NCBI GenBank assembly: GCA_020744425.1
Contig: JAGMUV010000028.1
Coordinates: 310,001 to 374,000, forward strand
Direction of reading: 5' to 3'
Length of the DNA stretch: 64,000 nucleotides
Origin: Dactylonectria macrodidyma
Lineage: Eukaryota; Ascomycota; Sordariomycetes; Hypocreales; Nectriaceae
The translations under genes were made by a program, and so were the position numbers. Below are positions 44,876 through 55,968 of the stretch, piece by piece. Numbering within the stretch: the first letter of the stretch is position 1; each line of letters opens with the position of its first letter. The notes beneath the pieces are model-generated. The model ran no database searches and was not told the DNA's origin. It saw only the letters and a program-made list of their open reading frames with translations.

Positions 44876-47269
44876 ATGTCTGTTCCCGAGGACTCCCCAA
44901 CTGCCACCCGCCAAAATCCCCCCTTCCACGGAAATCGTCTACGAGAAAACGACGACAGCCCCGTACCTACCGCATCAACTAGCGACACACTGCCATATGC
45001 CTCACCGTTGGCCTCGCCGCTCGCATCCTCGCGCGTCCACATCGTGCCGTTCGGCTACGCCTACCGTCATAATTGTGAACCATCGGACAAGTCACTCTCG
45101 CAGCTGCCGCCCTCGCCCGCCTTGTCCAACAGCTCCCGATTTATCCTGCAGCAGCCGGCATCCAGCCCAGCTTTCCCGTTTGAAACCCCGCCGTATATAC
45201 CCTCGCCCTTTGCCTACGACGCGGCCAGGACACCCTCCAACTCCCGAAACCACTCTCCGACATCCCCTTTAGCCTCTAAGTCGTCGTGGGCCAACCTGCG
45301 CTCCTTTGATAGCCCGCCCATGCCCATGGAGAACTTCTCGTGGCCGCGGAAGCCGAGTATCCGCCAACCAATCATAAACGCGGCAAAGCCATGGGCCGTC
45401 CCAAGCGCCCTGGCTTACAACTACGATTTGGCTGACCTGGGCGTGGAAGTAGGCTCTCCCCAGTACCATCTTGGGCCATCATTGCATCCAAGGGACCCTT
45501 CAGTCCCTTCCTGCCACTCCTCCCCGACTTACCATTCAGTTCTCTCGCCGCCAGCCAACGACGTGTATGAGCCCCAACCGCCCCGAACTAGGACCACCAA
45601 TGATGCGACATGCTCTGCCGTACGGCCGCCCTTGAGCTCCACCAACGACGGTTCGGCGTCCTCTGGCACTGTCCTCGCCCCTTGGATGAGTGTTGAGGAG
45701 CTTCATTCGAGCTTTCGCTCCCAGCTCACCGAGTCCACTGCTCCGGGCACCACCGTCACGGCGCAAAGCAGCGCCTTGGCTAGAGAGAGCTCCGGCAGCT
45801 CGCTCTATTCCAGTCTCGACGGAGACGAAGAGCCGGAGACAGAGGCTGACAACGAGGCCAACCCTGACATCAACGAATCCAGCCTCGAGAATGTTATGGG
45901 CATGTACGAGAAGGGCTTCGACGACGACGGCGATGACGACGAATCAGACCACGACAACATTATAAATGCCCGCCCGGTCACCTCGGTGTCGGACATTGAG
46001 CCGTGCCGGAGCTTCATTAAACCCACACCCCCCGTCATCCCTGCAGCACCCGCCGAGCCCGAAGATCCCGGCTCTCGCGATCGATATGGCTTCAAGAAGG
46101 AGAACCAATACGTCACGCGGCAACAATATGACACGTGGAACGCCAGTTACACCAAGTACCTAGCCCGTCGACGGAAGAAGTGGGTCGCCTACCTTAAGGA
46201 CAACGCTCTCATGACGGACCACCCCAACCGATTCCCCCCTCCAAGCGCGAAGACAGAGCGGTTTGTCCGTAAAGGCATTCCCCCTGAATGGCGTGGTGCG
46301 GCTTGGTTCTACTATGCGGGCGGGCCGGCCATTCTTGCCAAGCACTCGGGCCTTTACGACAAGCTTGCGTCGAAACGGGCAGGGAATGTTGATGCTGAAG
46401 CAATCGAGCTTGACTTGCACCACACGTTCCCTGATAACATTAAGTTCAAGCCGCCTGGTAGAGTGCAGATAGCGTCAAGAAGCACTTGGGGAAGCCAATC
46501 CACCCTGATAGATTCAATGCCTAGCTCAAGCCCAGCGCCACCGCCTAACATGGACGGGGAGCCGCCGATCATCACCTCGCTGCGCCGCGTCCTTCATGCC
46601 GTTGCCGTCTATAACCCGCGGATAGGCTACTGTCGGGGCTTAAATTTTCTGGCGGGCCTGTTGCTCCTCTTTGTTGAGACGGAGGAGCAATGCTTCTGGC
46701 TGCTCAACGTCATCACCCTCATCTACCTCCCTGGGACGCACGCCCCGAACCTAGAGGGCTCCATGATAGACTTCAGAGTGCTTATGGCGGAGCTGCGGAT
46801 CGCAATGCCTAAGGTCTGGGCCAAGATTAAGCTGGAGGCGGACCCCAATTCTCGGCTACCGACCAGCAATTCGACCCGACTCACCCGCGCGCCATGTAAG
46901 GACCTATCTCGCATGTCAACTGACCAACTCCCGCCCACCACTCTCTGCATGGCAGCGTGGTTCAGGAGCTGCTTCATCGGCACGCTCCCCATTGAGTCGA
47001 CTCTTCGAGTGTGGGACATGTTCTTCTATGAAGGCTCCAAGACTCTATTCTCCGTCGCACTGGCGATCTTCAAGCTCGGCGAGAGCGAGGTCAAAGCAGT
47101 GTCTGATCCAGTGGAGATATTTGGCGTGGTTCAGGCGATTCCTCGAAGGTTAATCGATGCCAACGCGTTGATGGAAGGTAGCCTTAAACGACATAATGGC
47201 TTTGGGCATCTAAGCCAAGGCCAGATCAACGAGCGCCGCCAGGAACACCGGAAGGCATGGCTTTCTTGA
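44876..47269 (+). CDS. TBC (RabGAP-fold) protein with both catalytic fingers replaced
   Basis: An intronless 797-residue protein. The start is ATG 44876; upstream triplets in frame are not ATG. Residues 1-400 are Ser/Pro-rich and disordered, with an acidic run near 348-360 (DDDGDDDESD). The TBC domain spans ~460-790: RKGIPPEWRGAAWFYYAGG, FLAGLLLLFVETEEQCFWLL, WFRSCFIGTLPIESTLRVWD, FYEGSKTLFSVALAIFKLGE. TBC GAPs use Arg of IxxDxxR and Gln of YxQ; here these read IELDLHH (His516) and YCR (Arg587). The rest of the fold is well kept, so it may bind a Rab-type GTPase without GAP activity. Close fungal relatives, as I recall them, keep Arg and Gln. Confidence 0.85.
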   Translation: MSVPEDSPTATRQNPPFHGNRLRENDDSPVPTASTSDTLPYASPLASPLASSRVHIVPFGYAYRHNCEPSDKSLSQLPPSPALSNSSRFILQQPASSPAFPFETPPYIPSPFAYDAARTPSNSRNHSPTSPLASKSSWANLRSFDSPPMPMENFSWPRKPSIRQPIINAAKPWAVPSALAYNYDLADLGVEVGSPQYHLGPSLHPRDPSVPSCHSSPTYHSVLSPPANDVYEPQPPRTRTTNDATCSAVRPPLSSTNDGSASSGTVLAPWMSVEELHSSFRSQLTESTAPGTTVTAQSSALARESSGSSLYSSLDGDEEPETEADNEANPDINESSLENVMGMYEKGFDDDGDDDESDHDNIINARPVTSVSDIEPCRSFIKPTPPVIPAAPAEPEDPGSRDRYGFKKENQYVTRQQYDTWNASYTKYLARRRKKWVAYLKDNALMTDHPNRFPPPSAKTERFVRKGIPPEWRGAAWFYYAGGPAILAKHSGLYDKLASKRAGNVDAEAIELDLHHTFPDNIKFKPPGRVQIASRSTWGSQSTLIDSMPSSSPAPPPNMDGEPPIITSLRRVLHAVAVYNPRIGYCRGLNFLAGLLLLFVETEEQCFWLLNVITLIYLPGTHAPNLEGSMIDFRVLMAELRIAMPKVWAKIKLEADPNSRLPTSNSTRLTRAPCKDLSRMSTDQLPPTTLCMAAWFRSCFIGTLPIESTLRVWDMFFYEGSKTLFSVALAIFKLGESEVKAVSDPVEIFGVVQAIPRRLIDANALMEGSLKRHNGFGHLSQGQINERRQEHRKAWLS

Positions 47270-47595
47270 TTTGACTAGCCGGCATTGCGTCCGCACTATT
47301 CCCTCTTGTCTCTCCGACTCTATTCTTCTCGATTGCCCATGATACCTTTCTGTGGGTTGCTGTTTTTATTGTTTCTCTGAGTTGGAATGGGGCGGGATGG
47401 AAGGGAACCCAAAAAGTAGCCTGTTTTCACACTTGATGAAGATTGTTTACGGCTGTATTGTGAAAACAACTAAAAGCAATATACAACCAAAATACTTTGG
47501 TCATTTGACATGAGGAGGCTGCTCCCATAGGATAGTGAAACATGGATCGTGCGGGAGAAAGGCAGTGGATTGGTTTATAAAGATAGAGGAACTCA
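47270..47595. other. 3' flank of the TBC gene
   Basis: Pyrimidine-rich 3' region; no gene or firm terminator motif. Confidence 0.35.
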
Positions 47596-48230
47596 CATGT
47601 ATGATAATAAGCGAGCTAGCCAGACAAGCGAGCTAGCCACCTAACAACAAGTTCAGCAATATACAATACAATAAAACAACTACCACAGCTAAAATCAATT
47701 AAAATTAACCACTATTCTCTTTTCTAGACATATCTACATTAGCTTGACAAGTGCGCACATTATGGCCGGGTCTCCTGCATCTTCCACAACGCCGTTCCCT
47801 CGTCTCCGTCCGCCTCTTCCAACCACCACTTTGCTGCGTTTTCTGATATATCTGATCAGTGATTTCCCTCTGATCTTGTAGCTCCTACCCCTCAGCTGCT
47901 GTCATGCTCCCTGAAAGCCGGAGACGTGTTTTCGCTCTGCGCCGCCGGTTGAGTGTCGCATTCGCTTCCCGAAGCTCGTGACCTCCGCCCTTAATAAGGC
48001 ATCTGGTGTATTATTCCTCGCACCCCTTTCGCAAATTGATCTATAGTAGCTCAAATGGGTGTCGAAGAGCTCTCCTGATGATAATTGATTCGAGTTTTAA
48101 TGAAATCAGTTTGTAAAGTAGCTTTAATTAGATTATTTGGGGTCTTCGGAACCTAAAGGTTAGGCAGTTCGAAATCTGCCCATGCGGGTAATAGACTGCC
48201 ATAGTTCAATAAGGATTATGGGAATGCGAT
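47596..48230 (-). mobile_element. Fot1/pogo transposon end, divergent copy
   Basis: Terminal motif AAGCGAGCTAGCCAGACAAGCGAGCTAGCC at about 47609-47638 (two halves of the AAGCGAG repeat). The minus strand then encodes the transposase C-terminus: ELREANATLNRRRRAKTRLR and zinc knuckle CGRCRRPGHNVRTC (about 47755-47800). A TAG interrupts it after MTAAEG. It reads further upstream into a PKTPN segment near 48145. It is GC-richer and different in sequence from the other copies, so a separate subfamily. The rest of the element is missing. Confidence 0.6.
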
Positions 48231-48961
48231 TTGTCTTCTTTTCAGGGAAGGCTTTAAATGATTCCTGGCTGTTGTTGGATTGTGCGCCCTGTATTACGAA
48301 ACTTCTGATAGGTTGATATCCTGACCTTGGTCAGAGGGGCGTGAGATGACATAAAACCCCCCCTCTTAAGAAACGAGGGGCCCGTAGGCATCCTAGATCA
48401 AGACAATCATCATCTCTGATCTCCACACCCGATTGAACATTTATCCCTTGATCGAATGTGCCATACGCGATCCAAGAGTTGTGTTATGACCAGTTCCTTT
48501 TAATGTTTATCATATTTGTTTCACAGTCCCCCTCATTTTCTCCACATTTCATACTCTAGTTGCTTTTTAATGCGACTTTGCAAGGATAGCATTTCACATG
48601 CTACCAGGATACCCTAAACACATTCAGCAATTCCCGCCAAGGACGCTCTCTGTTTCAGCTCTTGACTAGCATGCTTCGAGGTTCCCTATTCAACCGCCAC
48701 CACTTGTCTCGGCAACACTCGCATATAATTTTAGCTAGAATACAATGTCCCAGCTAGAAAAGGAACCTAGAATGCTTACAAGCCACTCCAGGTAGGATTG
48801 TCCCAAGTCGAAGGGTGGTGTGCAGCTCATAAAGGCGTCGACCCCATATTAGAGCACCTCAAGGTCCTACGGGTGGCGGGTTGTTCATACGAATACGAAT
48901 ACGGCCACATCCGAAGGGTGGGTAATCCTGCGCTTTATCATTGTTCCGGGTCAATAGCACC
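48231..48961. other. No recognisable gene
   Basis: 3' side of the H2B gene; short frames only. Confidence 0.35.
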
Positions 48962-49545
48962 TCACAGTATGATATGACGACCTTTACCACAAGAATGGGG
49001 TAGCGACTTGGTGCCCTCACTGATGGCGTGCTTGGCAAGCTCACCGGAAAGGATGAGGCGGACAGAGGTCTGGATCTCTCGGGAAGAGATGGTGGACTTT
49101 TTGTTGTAGGCAGCAATCTTTGAGGCCTCGGAGGCGAGGCGCTCGAAGATGTCTTTGGGGTTCGGGTCAGAATGGGTCATTAGAAAGCGCAATAGAAATG
49201 GGACAAACATACCATTGACGAAGGAGTTCATGATAGACATGGCACGTTTCGAGATACTGGCGTCAGGATGGACCTGCTTGAGGACTGGGGAAGGACTGGA
49301 ATCAGAGACGTGTGATGGAGATGGAAGACGACGTGCGAAAAAGCGGGTTCCCATTATCAACACAACTTACCCTTGTGGATGTAAGAGCTGTAGGTCTCCT
49401 TGCGGGTCTTGCGGCGCTTCTTGTCGCTAGAAGCGGCGGTCTTCCCGCCAGCATCCTTCTGCTTGGAAGCCTTGGAGGCAGTGGCGGGGGCCTTGGAGGG
49501 GGCCTTCTTGGAGGTGGTCTTATTGGAGGCGGCCTGAGGGCCCAT
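48962..49545 (-). CDS. Divergent histone H2B
   Basis: Three exons: 49545-49371, 49284-49213, 49152-48962. Introns are 86 and 60 nt (GTAAG...CCAG; GTATG...AAAG), all junctions phase 1, giving 145 residues. The histone fold is well kept: [54 protein letters not shown]. It would pair with H2A in nucleosomes. Odd points: canonical YIYK is YIHK; the Lys-rich tail differs from usual fungal H2B; and after KHAISEGTK the universal end (AVTKYSS, with the ubiquitinated Lys) is replaced by [14 protein letters not shown]. No exon encoding the usual end is visible downstream. Either a variant paralogue or an early pseudogene that lost its last exon. Confidence 0.85.
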
Positions 49546-50460
49546 TTTGAAAGATTTAGAGGTAAAAGTCAGGTTGATTGAGTTGATAAGTGGGATGAGG
49601 CACGAGGACTGCGTGTGAGCGTCGAGAGTGTCATGGTCTGGTATCAGACCAGGCGGTCAGATCTGGCAGTAAGGCATTGATAATACCAGATTCTGCTATA
49701 GCTGACGAGAAGGCGTGGCTCTGGTTTGATTTAGTTTGCCCATAAAATCACAAAACTAGTGGTCGATTGGTAAGGCGTAGAATGGCGTGAAGCAAGCCTG
49801 GGGTGGGGCAGCTGCCAGTTCGTAATCCTAACTTCAATGCTTTAGCTTTATTCTGACGGTTTGTGCACTGGCAAGGCATTCGTATGAACTTTAGGGTAGA
49901 ATTATCGCCCATGAATTCACAGAACAATTATGCTATGTGAATGTTAATACGAAGACAGGTTAGCTAGCGAGTACATGAACAGCTTGCTCTGCGAATTGTG
50001 GGTAACACAATGCGATTAGTGGATTGACTAGAGTTATTAAGTGTTAGCTCGCCTTTTGGCTACAACAGTCGGGCGTCTGCTATAATAATTCCCCTACAAT
50101 TTTATCGGAACGAAAGAGGTTAAAAAAATTAGCTAGGGCTAGTCTGCCTTGTAGCGTTACGCCACAACGCCCGGCTAAAGTCATACCGCTTCTTAGCTAA
50201 TTTCCATTTCCTAATTGCCCTTCCCCTCTTGGAGATGGGGAGGTCGTTCTGTTGAATGGCAAAGCCTAGCTTACTGCTCCCTTTGAGGACAGGGAGCCGT
50301 CTGAGTATACGGTGAAGGTAAGTGGGTTTACTAACTCAGTCCATTGGAAGAAGGCCTCAGCCGACTCTTCTTTTGAAACTATTTATAGGGGGGTATTGCA
50401 TGTGCCTTAGTGAAACATTGCTAGATGAGGGTGGGATGCATGCAGGGTGCGAGGAGTTCA
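49546..50460. other. H2B upstream region; no further gene
   Basis: First ~150 bp are the H2B 5' region. The remainder is AT-rich with no recognisable protein. Confidence 0.35.
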
Positions 50461-53165
50461 TCAGCGCGTCGAAGACAGGTCCTGCTCTCTGCTGTTAATC
50501 AAGCGGACCCCATATAAATTGGTAAGGTGCAGGACACGCTTCCCTGGATTCTGCCTCGGTGCGGATCGTAACACATTTGCATATCCCACAAAGCACCCGT
50601 CGCAGGCGCCATCTGTGGAGAGACGCTCTACGGTAGTGGGTCCGAGCCTTGGGTATAGTAGCGTTTCCGCCCGTTTATCCGTTGAGTCATCGATGACTTC
50701 GGCTGCCAGTTGGCCCCAAGGCACAACTTGAGATGCCTGCTGAGGGCAAGTTTCTTTCCCAACATCAAAATAGAGGTCTGCTGTAACGTGGCTCTCATCA
50801 ATAGCATGAGCCCAATACTTTTAGAATCGTGATACCATTTTCTCCCAGGTGACGTCCTTTGTGAGAACCTTTACGTTCTTTGCTTGAAGGAGGATAGTAA
50901 CGTCCTGGAACTGTTGGAATCCTGGTTCTTGAACACTTGCAAGGATGGCGGCCCAAACATCCGCAAGTGCCTCTGGTGGCAGAAAGTACACTAATTGTTG
51001 TTCCCGTGCCACCGGATGTACACGTTGGGAAAGTGTCTCCACTCCACGAGCGGTAGAATTGCAATAACTGTGGTCATAGCTCGATGGATAATGCTGGGGG
51101 AATTGATAGGGGGGCGTGATGTTTTTGATACGGGGGCGTCATCCTTACGGGGGCGTCACTTTTATTGCCCCCAATTGGCTGAGACCCTCTTTTGTTAGTA
51201 CATCTTAGATCTCCCCCCAGCCCCCTTTTGTACTGAGGACTCAGCTATCTTAAAATGTCAAGATCCGTCGCTCATTTCCTCGCACTTCAAGCCAACAGAT
51301 GACGATCATCGTGAACAGCTTCACGATCAGCGTGAACGCCACAATACAACCGGCTCCAGGCAGCATAGCTATCACACGACGATATGAGTCAATCGTAGCA
51401 CTGCTGCCTAGGATTGAACACAAGAAAAAGAGACCGACCTTCGTCGCACTCGAAGCCCTAGCCCAAGCGATCAATTGCGTCCTACGAAGCGGCCGCGACC
51501 GAGCCGACTGCCTAGATTCAGCCCACCGCTACTTACGAATCGGCCACCGTCAGCGAGTAGTATAGCGACAAGAATAGAGCAACACTACGGGATTGGAGAT
51601 CAAGATGCACTAGGGAACCTTTTTGCATCCTATCCACAGACCTTCTCATTCTTCCCGCGACCCCATGGCTCACAGGGACTCCATGAACCGTCATAGGAGC
51701 TAATTGGGAGCGATGAAGATACAATCCGTGTTATAGTTGATTAGATATAATAAGAGCAACGTGCAAATTACAGCTCTGTGATAATGCATCCGCCTGCATA
51801 TAACGTTATAAGTAGAGACATGTTATTGTTAATAATAGTGGGTCTGGATCTCTTGTTACTGAGATAAGTCCTCCTGCTGAGGTGATATTGTACTAGTGGG
51901 TCAACCTTTTTTTGACCAATTGGAGGCAATAAAAGTGACGCCCCCGTAAGGATGACGCCCCCGTATCAAAAACATCACGCCCCCCTATCAATTCCCAATG
52001 CTGGACATGGGCACTGCTGTAGCATTGGTATATCGCAGGGAGAATGCCGTCTATCCACAGCTGAAAGTCTTTGTCTCTGATCTTATTACACTTCTGATCT
52101 TCTCGATACAGGTTAGGAAATAGAAAATATAAGGACATATCTTCAAATCTAACAACGTAGCCAAATGTGTAGTAAGGAATCTGGTGCACGGGCCGGTGGG
52201 CTTGATGTTGCCTTCCATTCGTATTGAAGTATGTGACCGGGATTGATCGAAGGTGAAGATCAGACTGAAGATCAGATACGGTCATCCGGGTAGGAGACCA
52301 GCGAATACCTCGCTTAGTGACAGTAAGGTTACTTGGGAAGGCTATGATGCTATCCACATCAAAGGTAACCCCGGCATCGTTCGAAACCCTCTCATCTTCA
52401 TCTAAGTAAATGTAGGGTAATTATCTCAGCTCTAGAGCCAAGACCGTAAAAGGCATCTCTTCTGGATTCAGGGCTCATTTTTCCGGCCAGGTCATCTTTC
52501 TGGCGTGCGATAGTCTCGGTGCCAAGGACGTCGGGACCTAACTCGGGCGCAAACTCTAGGTACATGGCGAGGCCGATCTGTTCGTTCGGATCTTCCATGC
52601 GGTTACGCTGTGCTGCTTGATAACAGTCATTGCAGCATCCCTGAAATTGAATAAGTTGATCAGCCAGCTCTCGCGCGAGGTGCTCAACTGGATCTGGCTC
52701 GTCGTTCTCTGCCTGGGGCGAGGTTTCCAAGGTTGTATCGAAGGCAATGGCTTGGCCCGGATCAGGGCTCTCATGATTCGACATGGATATCGAATCCTCA
52801 GCGCCTGCGAAAGTGCCAATATCGGACATAGTCTGTTATTCTATGTCTTCTAATGGTTGGGGATCGACTGTGGGTAGGAACTGTGAGATGTCTGTGTTGT
52901 CCGGTTCCGGCGCATTGGGATTGGCTGGAGAATAGGAGTTGCTGAATACGTTCATCCAGCCGGTACCTCCTCCTGATTGTAGGGGAAGTAGGGGAAAACC
53001 TGGGTTGTGAAAGTGGGCGTGTACCGTATTGCGTTGCACAGGGGCCTGTCGCCTCGTCCGTCTCCGCTCTACATCCGCCGTGGCCTTGGCTTCAGATGTG
53101 GGATATTTTCGAGGCCTACCACGCTTACGCTTTGCTGGGACAGTGTTGGAACTGGCGTTATCCAT
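50461..53165 (-). pseudogene. AT-hook protein gene split by a hAT-like element
   Basis: The minus-strand gene starts at ATG 53165 with an AT-hook (KRKRGRPRKYPTSEAK), so the product probably binds AT-rich DNA. It runs on through RQKDDLAGKMSPESRRDAFY, FPSNLTVTKRGIRWSPTRMT and YYTFGYVVRFEDMSLYFLFP. After the inserted element (51098-51996) it continues with HPVAREQQLVYFLPPEALAD and VTWEKMVSRF, then VPWGQLAAEVIDDSTDKRAE, ending at 50461. Damage: TAA at 52836-52838 with the frame open on both sides (Gln CAA expected), a shift near 52400-52420, a stop near 50821, and the insertion. Cutting out the element plus one 8 bp target copy restores the frame exactly (SAHVQH to YPSSYD). No family is recognised beyond the AT-hook. 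Confidence 0.6.
51098..51996. mobile_element. hAT-like non-autonomous element, 899 bp, 8 bp target duplication
   Basis: Flanked by AATGCTGG at 51090-51097 and 51997-52004. Terminal inverted repeats of about 80 bp with one difference begin GGGAATTGATAGGGGGG. They carry repeated GGGGGCGTCA words. The 8 bp duplication is characteristic of hAT elements. No transposase is present. An 88-codon frame (51299-51565, MTIIVNSFTISVNATIQPAP...) lies inside; no match recognised. The near-identical ends imply a young insertion. Confidence 0.8.
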
Positions 53166-55386
53166 GATGAAATGATAGAATAATTGGGATGAAAAATTCT
53201 CATAGAACGATGATGAAATAAATCGATATCTCTTCGAGCAGGCGCAGGGTGTCAAGATCATCTGAAGTTTGGATTCGGCCCCTTTCCAACCCCTCTCAGA
53301 TATGAAACCCATCGCAATCCCTTAATCAAATTCACATGATGCAATGCGCGTTTAAGCATATATGCAATTAGTCTGGTGCTTATTGCAAACTCTCGGGTCG
53401 TCTTGTCAGAGCGCGTCAAAAGCAATATGGATGCCGAATGAGGTATAGGGCCTACTACAATTGCACTATTCCAAACAGGGCTGCCGCAAAACCGAAAGCG
53501 GTTCGTTTGACCGCTTAAATTCTGATTGGCTGTAAAACTCGGAGTCGACGACGAGGTCAACAACTTGCAGGACGAATATAGAGGCCATAACGAATGAAAA
53601 CCTATCAATCTATCAGTAGGATATATCAAAAGACTCCATTATATACTTAGAGTCTATGCTGGGTAGTTTTACTATACATTCAGCTTCTAGGTTGAGTTGG
53701 TTAAGATATAGCTGTGTAGCATAATCCTGCACCTTCCTAGCTCTATAGATAGGGAATTAAAAAGTCAGGATGAATGCCAGGCCGGATGGTAGTGGCGCCA
53801 GCGGCATCTAATTATCTAACCTAGCTTGCCAGCCTAATCTAGAGTAGGTCAACTTGCGAAGTCGCCCACAATTGAGCCAGTTTGACTTCAGTCCAGCTGA
53901 GCCTGCGAGGCCTACGAAATTATGCCTAGAATATCAGGATCAGCAGCATAGGCAAGGTGAACGAATAAAGGCCAAGTCTTCCATCCAGCAAATAGAGGAG
54001 ACAGGGAAGCCCAGCAGCCAACTCAAGCAAGCAACTCCAGGTCAGTAGCTCCCAATATAGTGACAGCGACAGCAGCATGCAACCTGCAACAGGCTCCCGG
54101 CGCCACGGCCAAGAGATGGCAAGATGACAAGGTGACAAGATGACCGCTTCCCAACGCCTTGCCTTCGCGCCAATCGTATCGCACCTGGGTGGCAATCCCT
54201 CGAAGTCGCCAAGGCAAAAGGCCCGCACCCCAAAAGACGCAGATGAAGTCATCCAAGTTCCAGACTCGCCATTGCAGCGTCAAACGCATAAGCGACGTGG
54301 ACATGACATGGCGAAGGCATAAAGACTCGACATAGATAACATAGGCGGTGATGCGGCACGCACGCGGCGGACATGCGACGACGGGATGGAGAACGACTTG
54401 CATCGCGCGGCCCCAGTTTCGAGGCAGCGCGGCCCCGTCTCTCATGCGGGCGATTGGCTCCCGCAACCACGCCATGAAGCCAGGGCGCTGAGAGGAGACC
54501 CTTACTACGGAGTAGGAGGGTGACCGTTCCCCCGAAGGGTGGCTGGACCCAGTTGCCTGTTTCGGGACATTCTTGCGAACATTTGAGATCTATTAAAGGA
54601 GATAAGCCATAGCTCGTGTTAAGACTCGGCGCTTCTATATACAACTACAGACTACTATAGGTCTGGAAGTAACAGCACTCTGCTGCAGGTACCACCGCCA
54701 TACTTACCGCCAGCTGGCCATCTTCAATCTCATTCTAATCCATCCTTACATGCTATAGCATTATGCATTTTTAGACAGAACGATCAAGACAGAAACAGCC
54801 TAAGACGCACAGTAACATGACGCAGTAAAACACATAGCAAGACGCTCGCAAGACACATAGAAAACGCAGAGGCAGACATAGTCAGACATAAGAGACACAG
54901 ACACACACGCATATGGCACATTTTCTGCCGATTCATGCTCACAGTCGATCTACGCGCACTCGCATGGGATCGGATGGATGCGAGAAAATAATCGTCGTCT
55001 TATTCCTTCCCTCCCCCCAGACAGTGACCCCGTCTTGAACAGAGGGTACCCTGTATCTTCAAAGACCGGCCAACGCATCGGGAAGCCCGTCGATGCATCC
55101 ATCTATGACCTCTCGTAATGATGCTTTGAGCTTTTGCCCTCTCAACAAATCGCTCCCTTGTTTTGCTTGACCTTTTTACATAGACGCACACATTTCATGG
55201 GGGACATACTCTCTTGACGTCGGTTTACCCACCATGTCTCTGCCGTCGTCTCTCGAACAATTAACAGAAGCCCATGCTTAGCTAAATTCCTTGTACAGTG
55301 AAGACAATTCTAATCCAAAAGACGCCGCAGATAGCTCTTGCGCCGGGTGTCCACCACCACCTAGTATCCGTCCTCCGTTGGGGCGA
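53166..55386. other. Long intergenic stretch without a recognised gene
   Basis: Many short overlapping frames, none with a domain. 54774-54915 is strongly T-poor and rich in A, C and G (ACAGACACA, AAGACGCA words). 53850-54500 is GC-richer. No terminal repeats or target duplications were noticed. Confidence 0.35.
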
Positions 55387-55968
55387 TTAGAGCATGATGA
55401 CACCGGCGATACCAGCGACGGCGAGGGCGATGCCGGCCTTGATGGAGGTGAGGCCGGCACCGTTGTCGCCGACCTTGTTGGAGTCGTCCTCGTCATCGGA
55501 CGAGGAGTCAGCGTTGGAGTCCTCGTCGGGTGAGGAGCCGCCAGACGAGGAAGAGCTGCCCGTCTGAGAAGCCCGCTGCGCGTCGCAGCTGGCTATGTAC
55601 TGGGTCGCGGACCAGAGCTGATCGCTGGCCTCAGGGACGTCGCTGCAGACCGCGAGAAAGGTGGAGATACCCTCCTTCTGGTTGCTGTACCAGGAGACCA
55701 TGGAGGAGACCCATGAGGTATACTCTTCTGCGAACGGACCGGTGATGGTAGGGATCTCGCAGGGGACGGTGACGCCGGCGACCTGGGTCTGGGTGCCGAT
55801 GAACTCGGCGAGAGAGGTGCCAGGAATAGGGGTGTTGAACGAATCGACGAGAAGCTCCACGTAGACCGAGGAGCACTTTGCAGCATCACGCTTCTCCAGG
55901 CGATCGCGGGCAGGGTGAGTGGCAGCGACAGTGGTCGCGCCAGCAGCGAGGAGAATAGCTGATCGCAT
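55387..55968 (-). CDS. Secreted GPI-anchored-type surface protein
   Basis: A 193-residue protein without introns. The start ATG 55968 gives a signal peptide (MRSAILLAAGATTVAATHPA). The central ~110 residues contain four Cys (KCSSVYVELL; VPCEIPTI; AVCSDVPEA; ASCDAQRA). A Ser/Asp/Glu-rich linker (SSSSSGGSSPDEDS) follows, then a hydrophobic C-terminus (IKAGIALAVAGIAGVIML) with small residues before it (DNGAG), the pattern of a GPI signal. This matches small fungal cell-wall proteins of the 'infection structure specific protein' kind. A role at the cell surface is inference. An in-frame upstream start (56130) would bury the signal peptide and is rejected. Confidence 0.75.
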   Translation of the reverse strand: MRSAILLAAGATTVAATHPARDRLEKRDAAKCSSVYVELLVDSFNTPIPGTSLAEFIGTQTQVAGVTVPCEIPTITGPFAEEYTSWVSSMVSWYSNQKEGISTFLAVCSDVPEASDQLWSATQYIASCDAQRASQTGSSSSSGGSSPDEDSNADSSSDDEDDSNKVGDNGAGLTSIKAGIALAVAGIAGVIML

